The notes beneath the pieces are model-generated. The model did no database searches, had not been told where the DNA came from, and worked only from the letters and a program-made list of their open reading frames with translations. 64,000 nt of DNA from the NCBI GenBank assembly GCA_934177795.1, contig CAKPPS010000002.1, positions 1-64,000 of the forward strand, read 5' to 3'. This document shows positions 45,790 through 53,895 of this stretch, in pieces. The DNA comes from an uncultured Clostridia bacterium (GTDB taxonomy: Bacteria > Bacillota > Clostridia > TANB77 > CAG-508). The position numbers and the translations under genes are program-made. Numbering within the stretch: the first letter of the stretch is position 1; every line of letters begins with the position of its first letter.

Positions 45790-46416
45790 TTAAACTGTTT
45801 GAGTTGAAGTATTGTTATATACTTCATATCCATATTTATTGTTAGTTAATCTATATGCAATTTTAGTTATTGTTAATGTTTGAACAATATTTTCCAATAA
45901 TAATATATTTGATATAAAATTATCTTTTATAAATACTGATACTAATAATCCCACTGAAAAAGTAATATATGAAATTATTTTCTTTTTTCTTCTATCTTTT
46001 GTACATAATATTGGTACATTTTCTGTATCTGCTGGTGCATAGAGCTTTATCATTATCATCCCTAATCCCCATGCTACAACAGTTATTATATATTTTAATG
46101 TACTTTCAATTACTATTATTTTTGCAAGAAATACTGTTCCACAAAAGAATAATGTTGTTCCTATAATGCAACCTATATGAGTTTTTAGATGAAATCCTCC
46201 AGAAGCTTCCCTATATGGCAAAAATGTTATTAACATAAATAATACTTCTTTTAACATTCCTAAGAAAAATGCTATTATAAATAATAAAAATGTTTTTGGT
46301 AATTCTCCAATTATATTTTGCAGGCCATAATTTATTACTGCTGCTCTATCATCATCTATTTCTGGCATTTCTTTTCTTATTCTATTGGTTAAGAATTCAC
46401 AGATTTTATCTATCAT
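45790..46416 (-). CDS. agrB: AgrB, accessory gene regulator peptidase/exporter
   Basis: A membrane peptidase of about 208 residues that cuts AgrD and joins its Cys in a thiolactone. It has five to six hydrophobic segments and the catalytic His-Cys pair in SGGFHLKTHIGC near residues 70-81, plus the conserved YAPADTENVP. The ATG at 46416 is chosen because AGAGAGG lies 8 nt upstream; the longer frame starts at a GTG touching that site. agrD follows immediately downstream. Confidence 0.93.
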   Translation of the reverse strand: MIDKICEFLTNRIRKEMPEIDDDRAAVINYGLQNIIGELPKTFLLFIIAFFLGMLKEVLFMLITFLPYREASGGFHLKTHIGCIIGTTLFFCGTVFLAKIIVIESTLKYIITVVAWGLGMIMIKLYAPADTENVPILCTKDRRKKKIISYITFSVGLLVSVFIKDNFISNILLLENIVQTLTITKIAYRLTNNKYGYEVYNNTSTQTV

Positions 46417-46443
46417 TTTCTTCACCTCTCTTTTGTTAATGTG

Positions 46444-46504
46444 ATTTTAACACATATATTTTCGAGTGCACGTTTTCATTTATCAAATAAGTTTTTTCGT
46501 TTAT
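46444..46504 (-). promoter_or_regulatory. Candidate AgrA operator and promoter of agrBD
   Basis: On the minus strand two copies of ATAAAYGAAAA (46504-46494 and 46483-46473) are exactly 21 bp apart, the helical spacing typical of LytTR regulators. A -10 box TAAAAT (46449-46444) follows at the right distance and the -35 position reads CGTGCA, which is poor. This fits a promoter that depends on AgrA. Confidence 0.55.
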
Positions 46505-46575
46505 TAAAATAGATTTTTTTATTATTTATATATTTTTTTATTTATTAACAATATCTTATTTGCATTTTTTCTCGC

Positions 46576-46608
46576 CAAAAAAAAGAACAATTCCTACTGA
46601 ATTATTCT
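46576..46608 (-). terminator. Terminator of the pseudouridine synthase gene
   Basis: Minus strand AGAATAATTC, a 5-nt loop, GAATTGTTCT and then eight T residues, 18 bp after the stop codon. Confidence 0.9.
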
Positions 46609-46625
46609 CTTATTTAATATAATAT

Positions 46626-47318
46626 TTAATTTTTATGCTTATATTCTTTTAAAATACACCATGTTCCAATAGGCTCTGGAAAATCTTGAAATTCTATTTG
46701 TTCTTTAGTAATAGGATGATTTATTGTAAGTTTATATGCCCATAAAGCTATTTGTTTTCCTTGTCCTCGTGTTCCATATTTTTGATCTCCAAAAATACTA
46801 TGTCCCGAATGTGCTAATTGCACACGAATTTGATGATGTCTACCTGTCTGTAAATTTATTTTTACTAGACTTAAATTTTTTATTGGATTATATTTTAGTA
46901 CTTCATAATCTAAGCTCGCTTTTTTAGCATTTTTCTTGTCTTTGTTAACTACTTTACTCATATTATGTCTCTCATCTTTATATAAATAATCAATTAATGT
47001 ATCTTTTTCCTTCTTAAAAATTCCATCTACAACTGCTATATATTCTTTTTTAAATTCTTTTTCTCGTATTTGATTACTTAATCTTGATGCTGCTTTTGAT
47101 GTTTTAGCAAATATCATAATCCCTCCTACAGGGCGGTCTAGTCTATGAACCAGTCCTAAATATACATTTCCTGGTTTATTATATTTTTCTTTTATATACT
47201 GCTTTACTATTGTTAGCATATCTATATCGCCTGTTTTATCTGACTGTGAAGGTATATTAGGCTTTTTTTCTACAACTATAATGTGGTTATCTTCATATAT
47301 TATTTTTAAATTTTGCAC
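46626..47318 (-). CDS. RluA-family pseudouridine synthase
   Basis: A protein of about 230 residues that converts uridine to pseudouridine in rRNA or tRNA. The catalytic motif is GLVHRLDRPVGGIMIFAK near residue 65, with the Asp nucleophile in RLDR, and QIRVQLAHSGHSIFGDQKYG follows near 165. I favour the GTG start at 47318, just after the upstream stop codon, because GGGAGA lies about 6 nt upstream; an ATG at 47348 is the alternative. It is coupled to the methyltransferase gene. Confidence 0.92.
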   Translation of the reverse strand: MQNLKIIYEDNHIIVVEKKPNIPSQSDKTGDIDMLTIVKQYIKEKYNKPGNVYLGLVHRLDRPVGGIMIFAKTSKAASRLSNQIREKEFKKEYIAVVDGIFKKEKDTLIDYLYKDERHNMSKVVNKDKKNAKKASLDYEVLKYNPIKNLSLVKINLQTGRHHQIRVQLAHSGHSIFGDQKYGTRGQGKQIALWAYKLTINHPITKEQIEFQDFPEPIGTWCILKEYKHKN

Positions 47319-47319
47319 T

Positions 47320-48183
47320 TTATTTCTCCCATCTTCCATATATTCCACAAGGCAATACTAATTTTGAGTTTTCCATATTAAGACCTATTTCTCCTGAGTC
47401 TAATTTTCCTTTATGCTTTTTTGCAACCGTTAAATTTAAAATATTTTCTAATACTTTTGCTGATATTCCTGTAGTATATGAATTAATTAAGAAAAACAAA
47501 GGATTATCTGATAAAACTTGATTACATAATTGTACTAAATCATATATATTGTTTTCAAATTGCCACACTTCACCTTTTGCTCCTCTTCCATAAGATGGCG
47601 GATCCATTATTATTGCATCATATTTATTTCCTCTTCTTATTTCCCTGTTAACAAATTTGACTACATCATCTACAATAAATCTTACTGGTCTATCTTGTAA
47701 TTTTGATGATATAACATTCTCTTTAGCCCATGTTGTCATTCCTTTTGAGCTATCAACATGGCATACAGAAGCTCCTGCTGATAGACATGCTACTGTTGCT
47801 CCTCCTGTATATGCAAATAAATTTAAAACTTTTATTTCTCTCTTTTCTTTAGATATTTTATTTATCATCCAATCCCAATTAACTGCCTGTTCTGGAAACA
47901 ATCCTGTATGTTTGAATCCCATTGGTTTTATATTAAAAGTTAAATTTTTATACTTTATTTGCCATTGTTGAGGCATTTTTTTCTTAAAACTCCATGCTCC
48001 GCCTCCTGTTTTACTTCTATTGTATACAGCATTGATTTCTTTCCATTTATTAGGATAGCTTTTTTCTTTCCATATTATTTGTGGATCTGGTCTTGATAAT
48101 ACTACATTTCCCCATTTTTCTAACTTTTGTCCATCTGCCATATCCAAAATTTTATATTCTTTCCATTCACTTGCTATTTTCAT
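47320..48183 (-). CDS. Class I SAM-dependent rRNA methyltransferase, RlmI-like
   Basis: A 287-residue methyltransferase with motif I in LNLFAYTGGATVACLSAGA near residue 122 and IIMDPPSYGRGAKGE near 185. It resembles the C-terminal half of RlmI-type 23S rRNA (cytosine-5) methyltransferases but lacks the PUA domain. An AAGGAGG sequence lies 27 nt before the ATG, separated by a small hairpin (CAGTT-AAA-AACTG), and an in-frame TAA excludes an earlier start. It is in one unit with the pseudouridine synthase. Confidence 0.85.
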   Translation of the reverse strand: MKIASEWKEYKILDMADGQKLEKWGNVVLSRPDPQIIWKEKSYPNKWKEINAVYNRSKTGGGAWSFKKKMPQQWQIKYKNLTFNIKPMGFKHTGLFPEQAVNWDWMINKISKEKREIKVLNLFAYTGGATVACLSAGASVCHVDSSKGMTTWAKENVISSKLQDRPVRFIVDDVVKFVNREIRRGNKYDAIIMDPPSYGRGAKGEVWQFENNIYDLVQLCNQVLSDNPLFFLINSYTTGISAKVLENILNLTVAKKHKGKLDSGEIGLNMENSKLVLPCGIYGRWEK

Positions 48184-48245
48184 AATTTTTTACACAGTTT
48201 TTAACTGCTACCTCCTTATTAGAATAGCAATATTTTATCATATTT

Positions 48246-48437
48246 TTATAAAGTTTGCAAAATTTTAAAGAAATTATATATCATTAAACCATTTATAACT
48301 GATAAAATCATTAGTAATGTAATTATTATTGTAATCCATCTATGTCTAGCAATACAATTAATTATTCGCTTATTTATTTTATATTTGCTCGTCTTTTTTT
48401 CTCTTAATGTTGGTAATATCTCTTTTGCATATTCCAT
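48246..48437 (-). CDS. Small single-pass membrane protein, 63 residues
   Basis: The ATG at 48437 has GGGAGG about 9 nt upstream. The N-terminal half is basic and charged (LPTLREKKTSKYKINKR) and the C-terminal half is one membrane helix (WITIIITLLMILSVINGLMI). This cytoplasm-in orientation suggests a small membrane regulator. No family recognised. Confidence 0.6.
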   Translation of the reverse strand: MEYAKEILPTLREKKTSKYKINKRIINCIARHRWITIIITLLMILSVINGLMIYNFFKILQTL

Positions 48438-48569
48438 TTTTACATTCCTCCCATTCACAGTATTTTATGTTTGTTTCTTATCTTTTATTCTTATTTTTTT
48501 AAAAACTTTTCAGACATTTCTACTTTTTTAGCATTTGTGACAGAAAAAAACGCATCTAATTTACATAAT

Positions 48570-48598
48570 TTGATTTTTAAAGGGTTTTATGCTATAAT
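48570..48598 (+). promoter_or_regulatory. Sigma-A-type promoter for the 91-residue gene
   Basis: TTGATT (48570-48575) and TATAAT (48593-48598) with a 17-bp spacer; TSS about 55 bp before the start codon. Confidence 0.7.
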
Positions 48599-48657
48599 AA
48601 ATTTATGTTAGGGAAAAATCCCATGTAGTCAACAACTAATAGAAAGGAAGAAGCTTT

Positions 48658-48933
48658 ATGAAAAATTTAGCAATGAACACAAAAACTTTTAAACGGAACT
48701 TGAAAATCACAACTAGAATAACCACTATGATTGCCGTCATGGCAGCAATAGTTATTTTTTTCACATTAATCCTTCTTAATCTTTCTGCTATTTCACAAAT
48801 TCCTGGTGGAATTTGGAATGCTATATTAGCATTTCCTTCAGACTGGATTATTTCTGGAGTAATTGGAGCCATTATTGCTTCTATTGCCTGGGGAATTTTC
48901 TGGCACTTGAATAGACCTGGTAGAAAAAAATAA
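48658..48933 (+). CDS. Small membrane protein, 91 residues
   Basis: The plus-strand frame has AAAGGAAG 7 nt upstream, its own promoter and a terminator. It encodes a basic N-terminus (NTKTFKRNLKITTR) and two membrane helices (MIAVMAAIVIFFTLILL and IISGVIGAIIASIAWGIFW), ending in HLNRPGRKK. No family recognised. A frame on the opposite strand over the same bases lacks a ribosome site and is a shadow. Confidence 0.72.
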   Translation: MKNLAMNTKTFKRNLKITTRITTMIAVMAAIVIFFTLILLNLSAISQIPGGIWNAILAFPSDWIISGVIGAIIASIAWGIFWHLNRPGRKK

Positions 48934-48953
48934 TATTGGGGACTATCTTCATT

Positions 48954-48990
48954 CAAAAAACTTCCTTTTTTAGGAAGTTTTTTGATTTTT
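48954..48990 (+). terminator. Rho-independent terminator
   Basis: CAAAAAACTTCC (48954-48965), a 7-nt loop, GGAAGTTTTTTG (48973-48984), then ATTTTT. Confidence 0.9.
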
Positions 48991-48992
48991 TA

Positions 48993-49021
48993 TTGTAATT
49001 ATTTTTAGTGCCTGATATAAT
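48993..49021 (+). promoter_or_regulatory. Sigma-A-type promoter for the 46-residue gene
   Basis: TTGTAA (48993-48998) and TATAAT (49016-49021), spacer 17 bp, directly after the terminator of the preceding small gene. Confidence 0.65.
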
Positions 49022-49075
49022 AACATAGTAACTTAAGAAAATTCTTAACAACTTTGCAAGGAGGCGAAGTACTAT

Positions 49076-49216
49076 ATGAAACTGAAAAAAGCAATTACTT
49101 TTTTAGCTATTTTTGTTTTAGGTTATCTTATTACAGATACCTATCGATTTAACAAAGCATTACTGGAATACTTTCCGGGATTAGGAATAGCTTTAGTTCC
49201 TAATAAAGATTTCTAG
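49076..49216 (+). CDS. Very small membrane or secreted peptide, 46 residues
   Basis: This gene is short enough to be missed. It has AGGAGG about 10 nt upstream of the ATG. It encodes KLKKAITFLAIFVLGYLITD, a hydrophobic signal or anchor, followed by a soluble tail (FPGLGIALVPNKDF). It is enclosed by its own promoter and a strong bidirectional terminator. Whether the helix stays in the membrane or is cleaved is unclear. Confidence 0.68.
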   Translation: MKLKKAITFLAIFVLGYLITDTYRFNKALLEYFPGLGIALVPNKDF

Positions 49217-49219
49217 CTT

Positions 49220-49287
49220 AAAAATAAAAAGATATCTTTTGAACTCTACTTTTGAGGTATTGTTCATTTCGATATCTTTTTATTTTT
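49220..49287. terminator. Long bidirectional terminator between the 46-residue gene and uvrC
   Basis: AAAAATAAAAAGATATC (49220-49236) pairs with GATATCTTTTTATTTTT (49271-49287), a perfect 17-bp stem with a 34-nt loop. It overlaps the uvrC stop region. Confidence 0.8.
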
Positions 49288-51130
49288 GTAATTTTTGTGC
49301 TAATTCTTTAGTAATTCCTTTTACTTCCATTAGCTGTTCAATAGATGCTTCGTTTATTTTTTGCATACTTCCAAATCTTTTTAATAAAGCTTGCTTTTTT
49401 ACTTTTCCTATTCCTTTTATATCATCTAATTCTGATTTAGTTATATCTTTATCTCTTAATTTTCTATGATATGTAATTGCAGTATCATGTACAGTATCTT
49501 GAAATCTTGTAATTAATTTTTTTAAATCCTCTGATATTTCTAGCTCGTTCTTTTCTTCATCCATTAAAGCTCTTGTTTGATGTTTATTATTTTTTACCAT
49601 TCCAAATACTTTTATATCAAATTTATTTTTTATGTCTGCTATTTTTTCTTCTACTTCTATATCATCTTGTATAATCTTTTGTATATACTCATTTTTTACT
49701 ATTTCTATTGCTTTTTTAGTTGCCCTTATTTGAGTAATTCCTCCATCTGCAAAAATTGCATCTGGTAAACTTCCAAATCCACCTTTAGGATTGTCTATAG
49801 AATGTTTTAACCTTCTTGTTATTACTTCTTCCATACATCTAGGATCATCTTGTCCATATACTGTCTTTATTTTAAATCTTCTAGATAAATTTTTTTTGAT
49901 TATTCCATCTTGCATAACACACATAGCAGCTACCATATATTCACCTGATATATTTGATATATCATAAGTTTCTATTTTTCTTGGTACTGTTGTCATTTTC
50001 ATAATATCTTTTAACTCTAATAAGATTTTACTTTTGTCTTTTTCTTTATTTTCTAATGTAACTTTACTGTTTAATTCTGCCATTTCTACAAATCTTAATT
50101 TTTCTCCCTTTTTAGGGGTTTTTATTTCCACTTTTTTTCCTAATTCTGTGGATAACCATTCCTCTATAGCTATCTTATCTTCAATTTCTTCTCTTATCAT
50201 TATTTTATTTGGAATATTAGGATTATTTAGATAAAATTGTTTTATAAAACCAGACAAAATTTCTTTATCTTCCATGTCTTGTAAATCTGTATAAAAATAG
50301 TGTTCCCTTCCTATCATTTTACTTCCTCTTACAAAAAATATTTCTATACAAACTTCTATCTCTGACTTTGCTATTCCTATAACATCAATACTATTTTCAG
50401 ATATATTTGAAACTTTTTGTTTTTCTGATGCCCTTTCTATGGCAATTTTTCTATCTCTTAAATATGCTGCTTTCTCAAACTCTAGTTTTTTAGATGCTTT
50501 TTCCATCTGTATTTGTAAATCTTTGATAACTTTAGTTGTTTTTCCTTCTAACAAATCTATGATTTCATTTATTTGATTCATATACTCATCTTTATCAACT
50601 TCTTTTACGCAAGGTGCCAAGCATCTTCCAATGTGGTAATTAAGACATGGTCGAGTTCTAGGCTTTAAAGTTCTACATTGATGTATCTTATATCTTCCTT
50701 TTATAAAATCTAGCATTTCCTTTGCAGCTCCTGGATTAGCATAAGGTCCAAAATATTTGGCTCCATCATTAATAATTCTTCTTGTATAATAAACTCCTGG
50801 ATATTCTGATTTTACATCGATTTTTATATATGGATATGTTTTATCATCTTTTAATAATACATTAAATTTAGGTTTATTTTTTTTTATTAAATTGCACTCT
50901 AATATTAATGCTTCTGCTTCATTATCTACCACTATATATTCAAAATGATCTATTAATGAAACCATTTTTTCTATTCTAGCAGTTTTATTGTTTTTTCTAA
51001 AATATTGTCTAACTCTATTTTTCAATGAAATCGCTTTTCCTACATATATAATTTTATCATCTTTGTCATGCATTATATATACACCAGGTTTTCCCGGCAA
51101 TTTTTTTAATTCTTCTTCAATATCGAACAT
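49280..51130 (-). CDS. uvrC: Excinuclease ABC subunit C (UvrC)
   Basis: The nuclease of nucleotide excision repair, 616 residues as expected. The N-terminal GIY-YIG domain (LPGKPGVYIMHDKDDKIIYV near residues 12-31), the Cys cluster (HQCRTLKPRTRPC), the UVR motif near 205, the RNase H-like nuclease domain (YDISNISGEYMVAAM near 380) and the C-terminal helix-hairpin-helix pair (IKGIGKVKKQALL and VKGITKELAQ) are all visible. hpt precedes it with a 14-bp gap. Confidence 0.97.
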   Translation of the reverse strand: MFDIEEELKKLPGKPGVYIMHDKDDKIIYVGKAISLKNRVRQYFRKNNKTARIEKMVSLIDHFEYIVVDNEAEALILECNLIKKNKPKFNVLLKDDKTYPYIKIDVKSEYPGVYYTRRIINDGAKYFGPYANPGAAKEMLDFIKGRYKIHQCRTLKPRTRPCLNYHIGRCLAPCVKEVDKDEYMNQINEIIDLLEGKTTKVIKDLQIQMEKASKKLEFEKAAYLRDRKIAIERASEKQKVSNISENSIDVIGIAKSEIEVCIEIFFVRGSKMIGREHYFYTDLQDMEDKEILSGFIKQFYLNNPNIPNKIMIREEIEDKIAIEEWLSTELGKKVEIKTPKKGEKLRFVEMAELNSKVTLENKEKDKSKILLELKDIMKMTTVPRKIETYDISNISGEYMVAAMCVMQDGIIKKNLSRRFKIKTVYGQDDPRCMEEVITRRLKHSIDNPKGGFGSLPDAIFADGGITQIRATKKAIEIVKNEYIQKIIQDDIEVEEKIADIKNKFDIKVFGMVKNNKHQTRALMDEEKNELEISEDLKKLITRFQDTVHDTAITYHRKLRDKDITKSELDDIKGIGKVKKQALLKRFGSMQKINEASIEQLMEVKGITKELAQKLQK

Positions 51131-51144
51131 TATAAATCTTTCCT

Positions 51145-51663
51145 TTAAAAATCTTGTTCATTTTCTATATACCCAATATAAGGCAAGTTTCTATAGAATT
51201 GGTTATAATCTAAACCATATCCTATTACGAATTTATCTTCAATTGAAAATCCAATATAATCCACATTTAATTCTTTTGTTCGCCTTGATGGTTTGCTTAA
51301 TAGTGTAGCTATTTTTAGAGATTTTGGATTTTTTAATTTTAGATATTCTGTTAAAAATGATAATGTTATTCCTGTATCTATGATATCTTCTACTATTATT
51401 ACATTTTTTCCTTCTATACTATTTCTTAAGTCTTTTATAATTTTTACTTTTCCTGTTGTTTCTAGTCCTTCATAACTTGCTACTTCCATAAATTCAAATT
51501 CTACTTTTGTTTTTAATTTTTTAGCTAGTTCTACCATAAATACAATAGAACCTTTTAGTATCCCTAATAAAACCACTTCTTTTCCTTGGTAGTCTTTGTC
51601 TATTTGTTTTGCCATTTCTGTTAATCTTTTTTCTATTCTTGATTCGTTTATTAATACATTCAT
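51145..51663 (-). CDS. hpt: Hypoxanthine phosphoribosyltransferase
   Basis: A 172-residue purine-salvage enzyme joining hypoxanthine or guanine to PRPP. The PRPP-binding motif VIIVEDIIDTGITLSFL is near residue 98 and the N-terminal GILKGSIVFM loop near 34. Length and motifs are typical of Firmicutes Hpt. AGGGGGA lies about 7 nt upstream. Confidence 0.96.
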   Translation of the reverse strand: MNVLINESRIEKRLTEMAKQIDKDYQGKEVVLLGILKGSIVFMVELAKKLKTKVEFEFMEVASYEGLETTGKVKIIKDLRNSIEGKNVIIVEDIIDTGITLSFLTEYLKLKNPKSLKIATLLSKPSRRTKELNVDYIGFSIEDKFVIGYGLDYNQFYRNLPYIGYIENEQDF

Positions 51664-51777
51664 AATACAATCCCCCTAACATTATCTATAATTGCATTAT
51701 AACTTACTTTAACTTTTTTATCAATTGATTTTATTTAAAATTCCCAAACTAATATTTTATAATAAAAAATTTTTCGT

Positions 51778-51814
51778 GCAAAAATCCCGCAGCTTATAAT
51801 TAAGCTACGGGATT
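51778..51814 (-). terminator. Terminator of the TGA-interrupted gene
   Basis: Minus strand AATCCCGTAGCTT, 6-nt loop, AAGCTGCGGGATT then TTT. It lies after the distal stop codon at 51860, not after the internal TGA, which shows that the transcript normally covers the whole frame. Confidence 0.85.
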
Positions 51815-51859
51815 AAATTTTTTTGCTATTTCTAGCTATTACTTACTGTTAAATTTCCT

Positions 51860-52186
51860 TTAAACCATTAAAGCATTTGCAAGCTCTGCGATATCTTGCT
51901 TTACTGGATTGTATCTCCTTAAGAGCTTAATTGAACTTTTAAGTATTTCCCAGTCTACATATTCTGGAATTCCAAGAACCTGACCAATTCTATATCAGTA
52001 TTGGGGTCCCAAAGGAAAATCCTCACAAGATACCAATGTTGTATCATAATACGAATCTGGAATATTTTTACATTCTTCTAATTTTTCCTTCATGCTGAAT
52101 AATTCTTCCTGCAATTGATTAATCTTCCGTTCTTTTTGTTGTATCTCTGTCTCCATTTCTCTTATTGCAATTTCTTTTGATGTCAT
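51860..52186 (-). pseudogene. Small coiled-coil gene split by an in-frame TGA
   Basis: From the ATG at 52186 (AGGGGGA 7 nt upstream) the frame encodes 63 residues with an N-terminal coiled coil (EIQQKERKINQLQEELFSMK) and stops at TGA (51997-51995) after DFPLGPQY. The same frame continues for 44 sense codons (YRIGQVLGIPEYVDWEILKS to ANALMV) and ends in TAA just before a strong terminator. The coding-like composition continues past the TGA. It may be a recent nonsense mutation, programmed read-through, or a sequencing error. I recognise no family. Confidence 0.7.
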
Positions 52187-52216
52187 TACTATTTCCCCCT
52201 AGTTGATATTTGAATC

Positions 52217-52245
52217 ATTATAACATTTTTATATAAATTTAACAA
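52217..52245 (-). promoter_or_regulatory. Sigma-A-type promoter of the TGA-interrupted gene
   Basis: Minus strand TTGTTA (52245-52240) and TATAAT (52222-52217), spacer 17 bp, about 30 bp before the start codon. Confidence 0.65.
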
Positions 52246-52251
52246 TATGGT

Positions 52252-52287
52252 AAAAGGGATTGCTAATTAAAATCAGCAACCCCTTTC
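52252..52287 (-). terminator. Terminator of the 124-residue gene
   Basis: Minus strand GAAAGGGGTTGCTGAT, short loop, ATTAGCAATCCCTTTT. The stem has two small mismatches. Confidence 0.75.
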
Positions 52288-52300
52288 GTAAAAACTACAG

Positions 52301-52675
52301 TTATCTAAATCTCTGGATAATATCCTGCCAGTTATTGTATCTTTGCTTTTCGCATACTTTCTGGCAAATTGGATTAGAGATTAATACCTGATACATTTTA
52401 TCTTCATCAAAATGATAAACATCACCAAATTTATGAGGCGTATCTTCTTTTAAGATTGTAAGCATTTTTTCAATTTCACCATTAGATAAATTTCCAATCT
52501 GCTTGCATACCTTTCTGAAAAACGACATACTGTGGTCATTATCCCGAACAAATCGAGTATTAAAAAACTTTTGATTTACTCCTCCGTTGTTTTCTGCTGC
52601 AATTCCTTGTGCAACGCTGGATAAATTTTTTCTTGTAGGATGTTCTCCAGCTAAACTGTCATAATGTACACTCAT
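52301..52675 (-). CDS. Small soluble protein of 124 residues, unknown
   Basis: AGGAGG lies 6 nt before the ATG. The protein is soluble and basic, with aromatic and His residues spread through it (MSVHYDSLAGEHPTRKNL, FNTRFVRDNDHSMSFF) and three Cys near the middle and end. It has no recognised domain or signal peptide. A TAGACA/TATAAT promoter with an 18-bp spacer is visible about 100 bp upstream on the minus strand, so this too is a self-contained unit. Confidence 0.7.
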   Translation of the reverse strand: MSVHYDSLAGEHPTRKNLSSVAQGIAAENNGGVNQKFFNTRFVRDNDHSMSFFRKVCKQIGNLSNGEIEKMLTILKEDTPHKFGDVYHFDEDKMYQVLISNPICQKVCEKQRYNNWQDIIQRFR

Positions 52676-52842
52676 TTTTGTCCTCCTATTAGTTTTTACT
52701 AAATCTTTAATGCAAAATTAAATTACATTAATAAATATTGAGTATCACATATTATATTAACATACTTTTAAAGTTATGTCTACTATTTTTCATAATTTTA
52801 TTCTTATGATTGCATCATCACCATTCCTTTTTCTACATGTTA

Positions 52843-52871
52843 TTGATTTTTAACCTTATTTATGCTAATAT
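52843..52871 (+). promoter_or_regulatory. Promoter of the permease gene
   Basis: TTGATT (52843-52848) and TAATAT (52866-52871) with a 17-bp spacer. The leader is only about 20 nt, so there is no room for a manganese riboswitch. Confidence 0.6.
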
Positions 52872-52896
52872 ATAGACTGATAAAAGGAGGAATAAG

Positions 52897-53751
52897 ATGA
52901 TAGATATATTACAAGATACAATTATAGATACTATAAAATTAATTCCATTTTTATTTCTTACATATTTATTAATGGAATATCTTGAACATAAAACAAAGCA
53001 GAAAAATAGAGAAACAATTAAAAAATCAGGACATTTAGGTCCTTTATTTGGTGCTATATTAGGTGTTATTCCTCAATGTGGTTTTTCTGTATCTGCAACT
53101 AATTTATATGCTGCTAGAGTAATTACACTTGGTACATTAATTTCTGTTTATTTATCAACATCTGATGAAATGTTGCCTATTTTAATTTCCGAAGGTACTT
53201 CACTTGATGTTATGTTTAAAATATTGGCTATAAAACTTGCTATTGGTATGATTTTTGGATTTTTAATAGATTTTATAATTAGAATTAAAAATAAAGGTAA
53301 TTTTGAAAAAGAAGAAATTGTAGATTTATGTGAAAAAGAACACTGTCATTGTGAACATGGAATATTTAAATCAGCATTAAAACACACTGTTAATATCTTA
53401 ATTTTTATATTTATTATCACTCTATTAATAAATATAGTTATTTACTTTATAGGAGAAGATAATATTTCTAGAGTTATGCTTAACCGCCCAATATTAGGCC
53501 CTATAGTATCTGGATTGATTGGCCTAATTCCAAATTGTGCAGCTTCTGTTATAATTACCCAGATGTATTTACAAAACATTATATCTGCTGGTGCAATGAT
53601 ATCTGGTTTATTAGTAGGTGCTGGTATAGGTTTAGCTGTATTATTTAAAACTAATAAAAGTATTAAAGAAAGTATACAAATTACACTTATTTTATACTTT
53701 ATCTCTGTCGTTAGCGGTATTTTCTTAGAATTTATTGGTCTAACAATTTAA
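52897..53751 (+). CDS. Putative heavy-metal exporter, ArsP_2/DUF2899-like permease
   Basis: A 284-residue integral membrane protein with about eight to ten helices in two similar halves. Each half has a PxC motif: GVIPQCGFSVSATNLYAARV near residue 55 and GLIPNCAASVIITQMYL near 215. VYLSTSDEMLPIL is also family-like. A cytoplasmic loop contains a Cys/His cluster (CEKEHCHCEHG, about residues 148-158) that could bind metal. The family includes putative manganese or arsenic exporters; the metal here is unknown. AGGAGG precedes the start. Confidence 0.8.
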   Translation: MIDILQDTIIDTIKLIPFLFLTYLLMEYLEHKTKQKNRETIKKSGHLGPLFGAILGVIPQCGFSVSATNLYAARVITLGTLISVYLSTSDEMLPILISEGTSLDVMFKILAIKLAIGMIFGFLIDFIIRIKNKGNFEKEEIVDLCEKEHCHCEHGIFKSALKHTVNILIFIFIITLLINIVIYFIGEDNISRVMLNRPILGPIVSGLIGLIPNCAASVIITQMYLQNIISAGAMISGLLVGAGIGLAVLFKTNKSIKESIQITLILYFISVVSGIFLEFIGLTI

Positions 53752-53895
53752 CATTAAAACATAGATAAATAAAATTTGCATATACTATTATAGTGGATTT
53801 TTGTGTAATACGTATATAAATATATCGGATTTTTGTAATTTTGTTGTGTTGGATTGTTAAGAATTTTGTGACAGAATGTATTAAGTGGTGATAGT

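Noticed and set aside
48636..48956. 106-codon minus-strand frame over the small plus-strand gene
   Set aside because: No ribosome site or promoter on the minus strand; the plus-strand frame has promoter, Shine-Dalgarno site, membrane-helix pattern and terminator.
52676..52896. Manganese (yybP-ykoY) riboswitch before the metal-exporter-like gene
   Set aside because: The promoter lies so close to the start that the leader is about 20 nt, and no riboswitch motifs are present.
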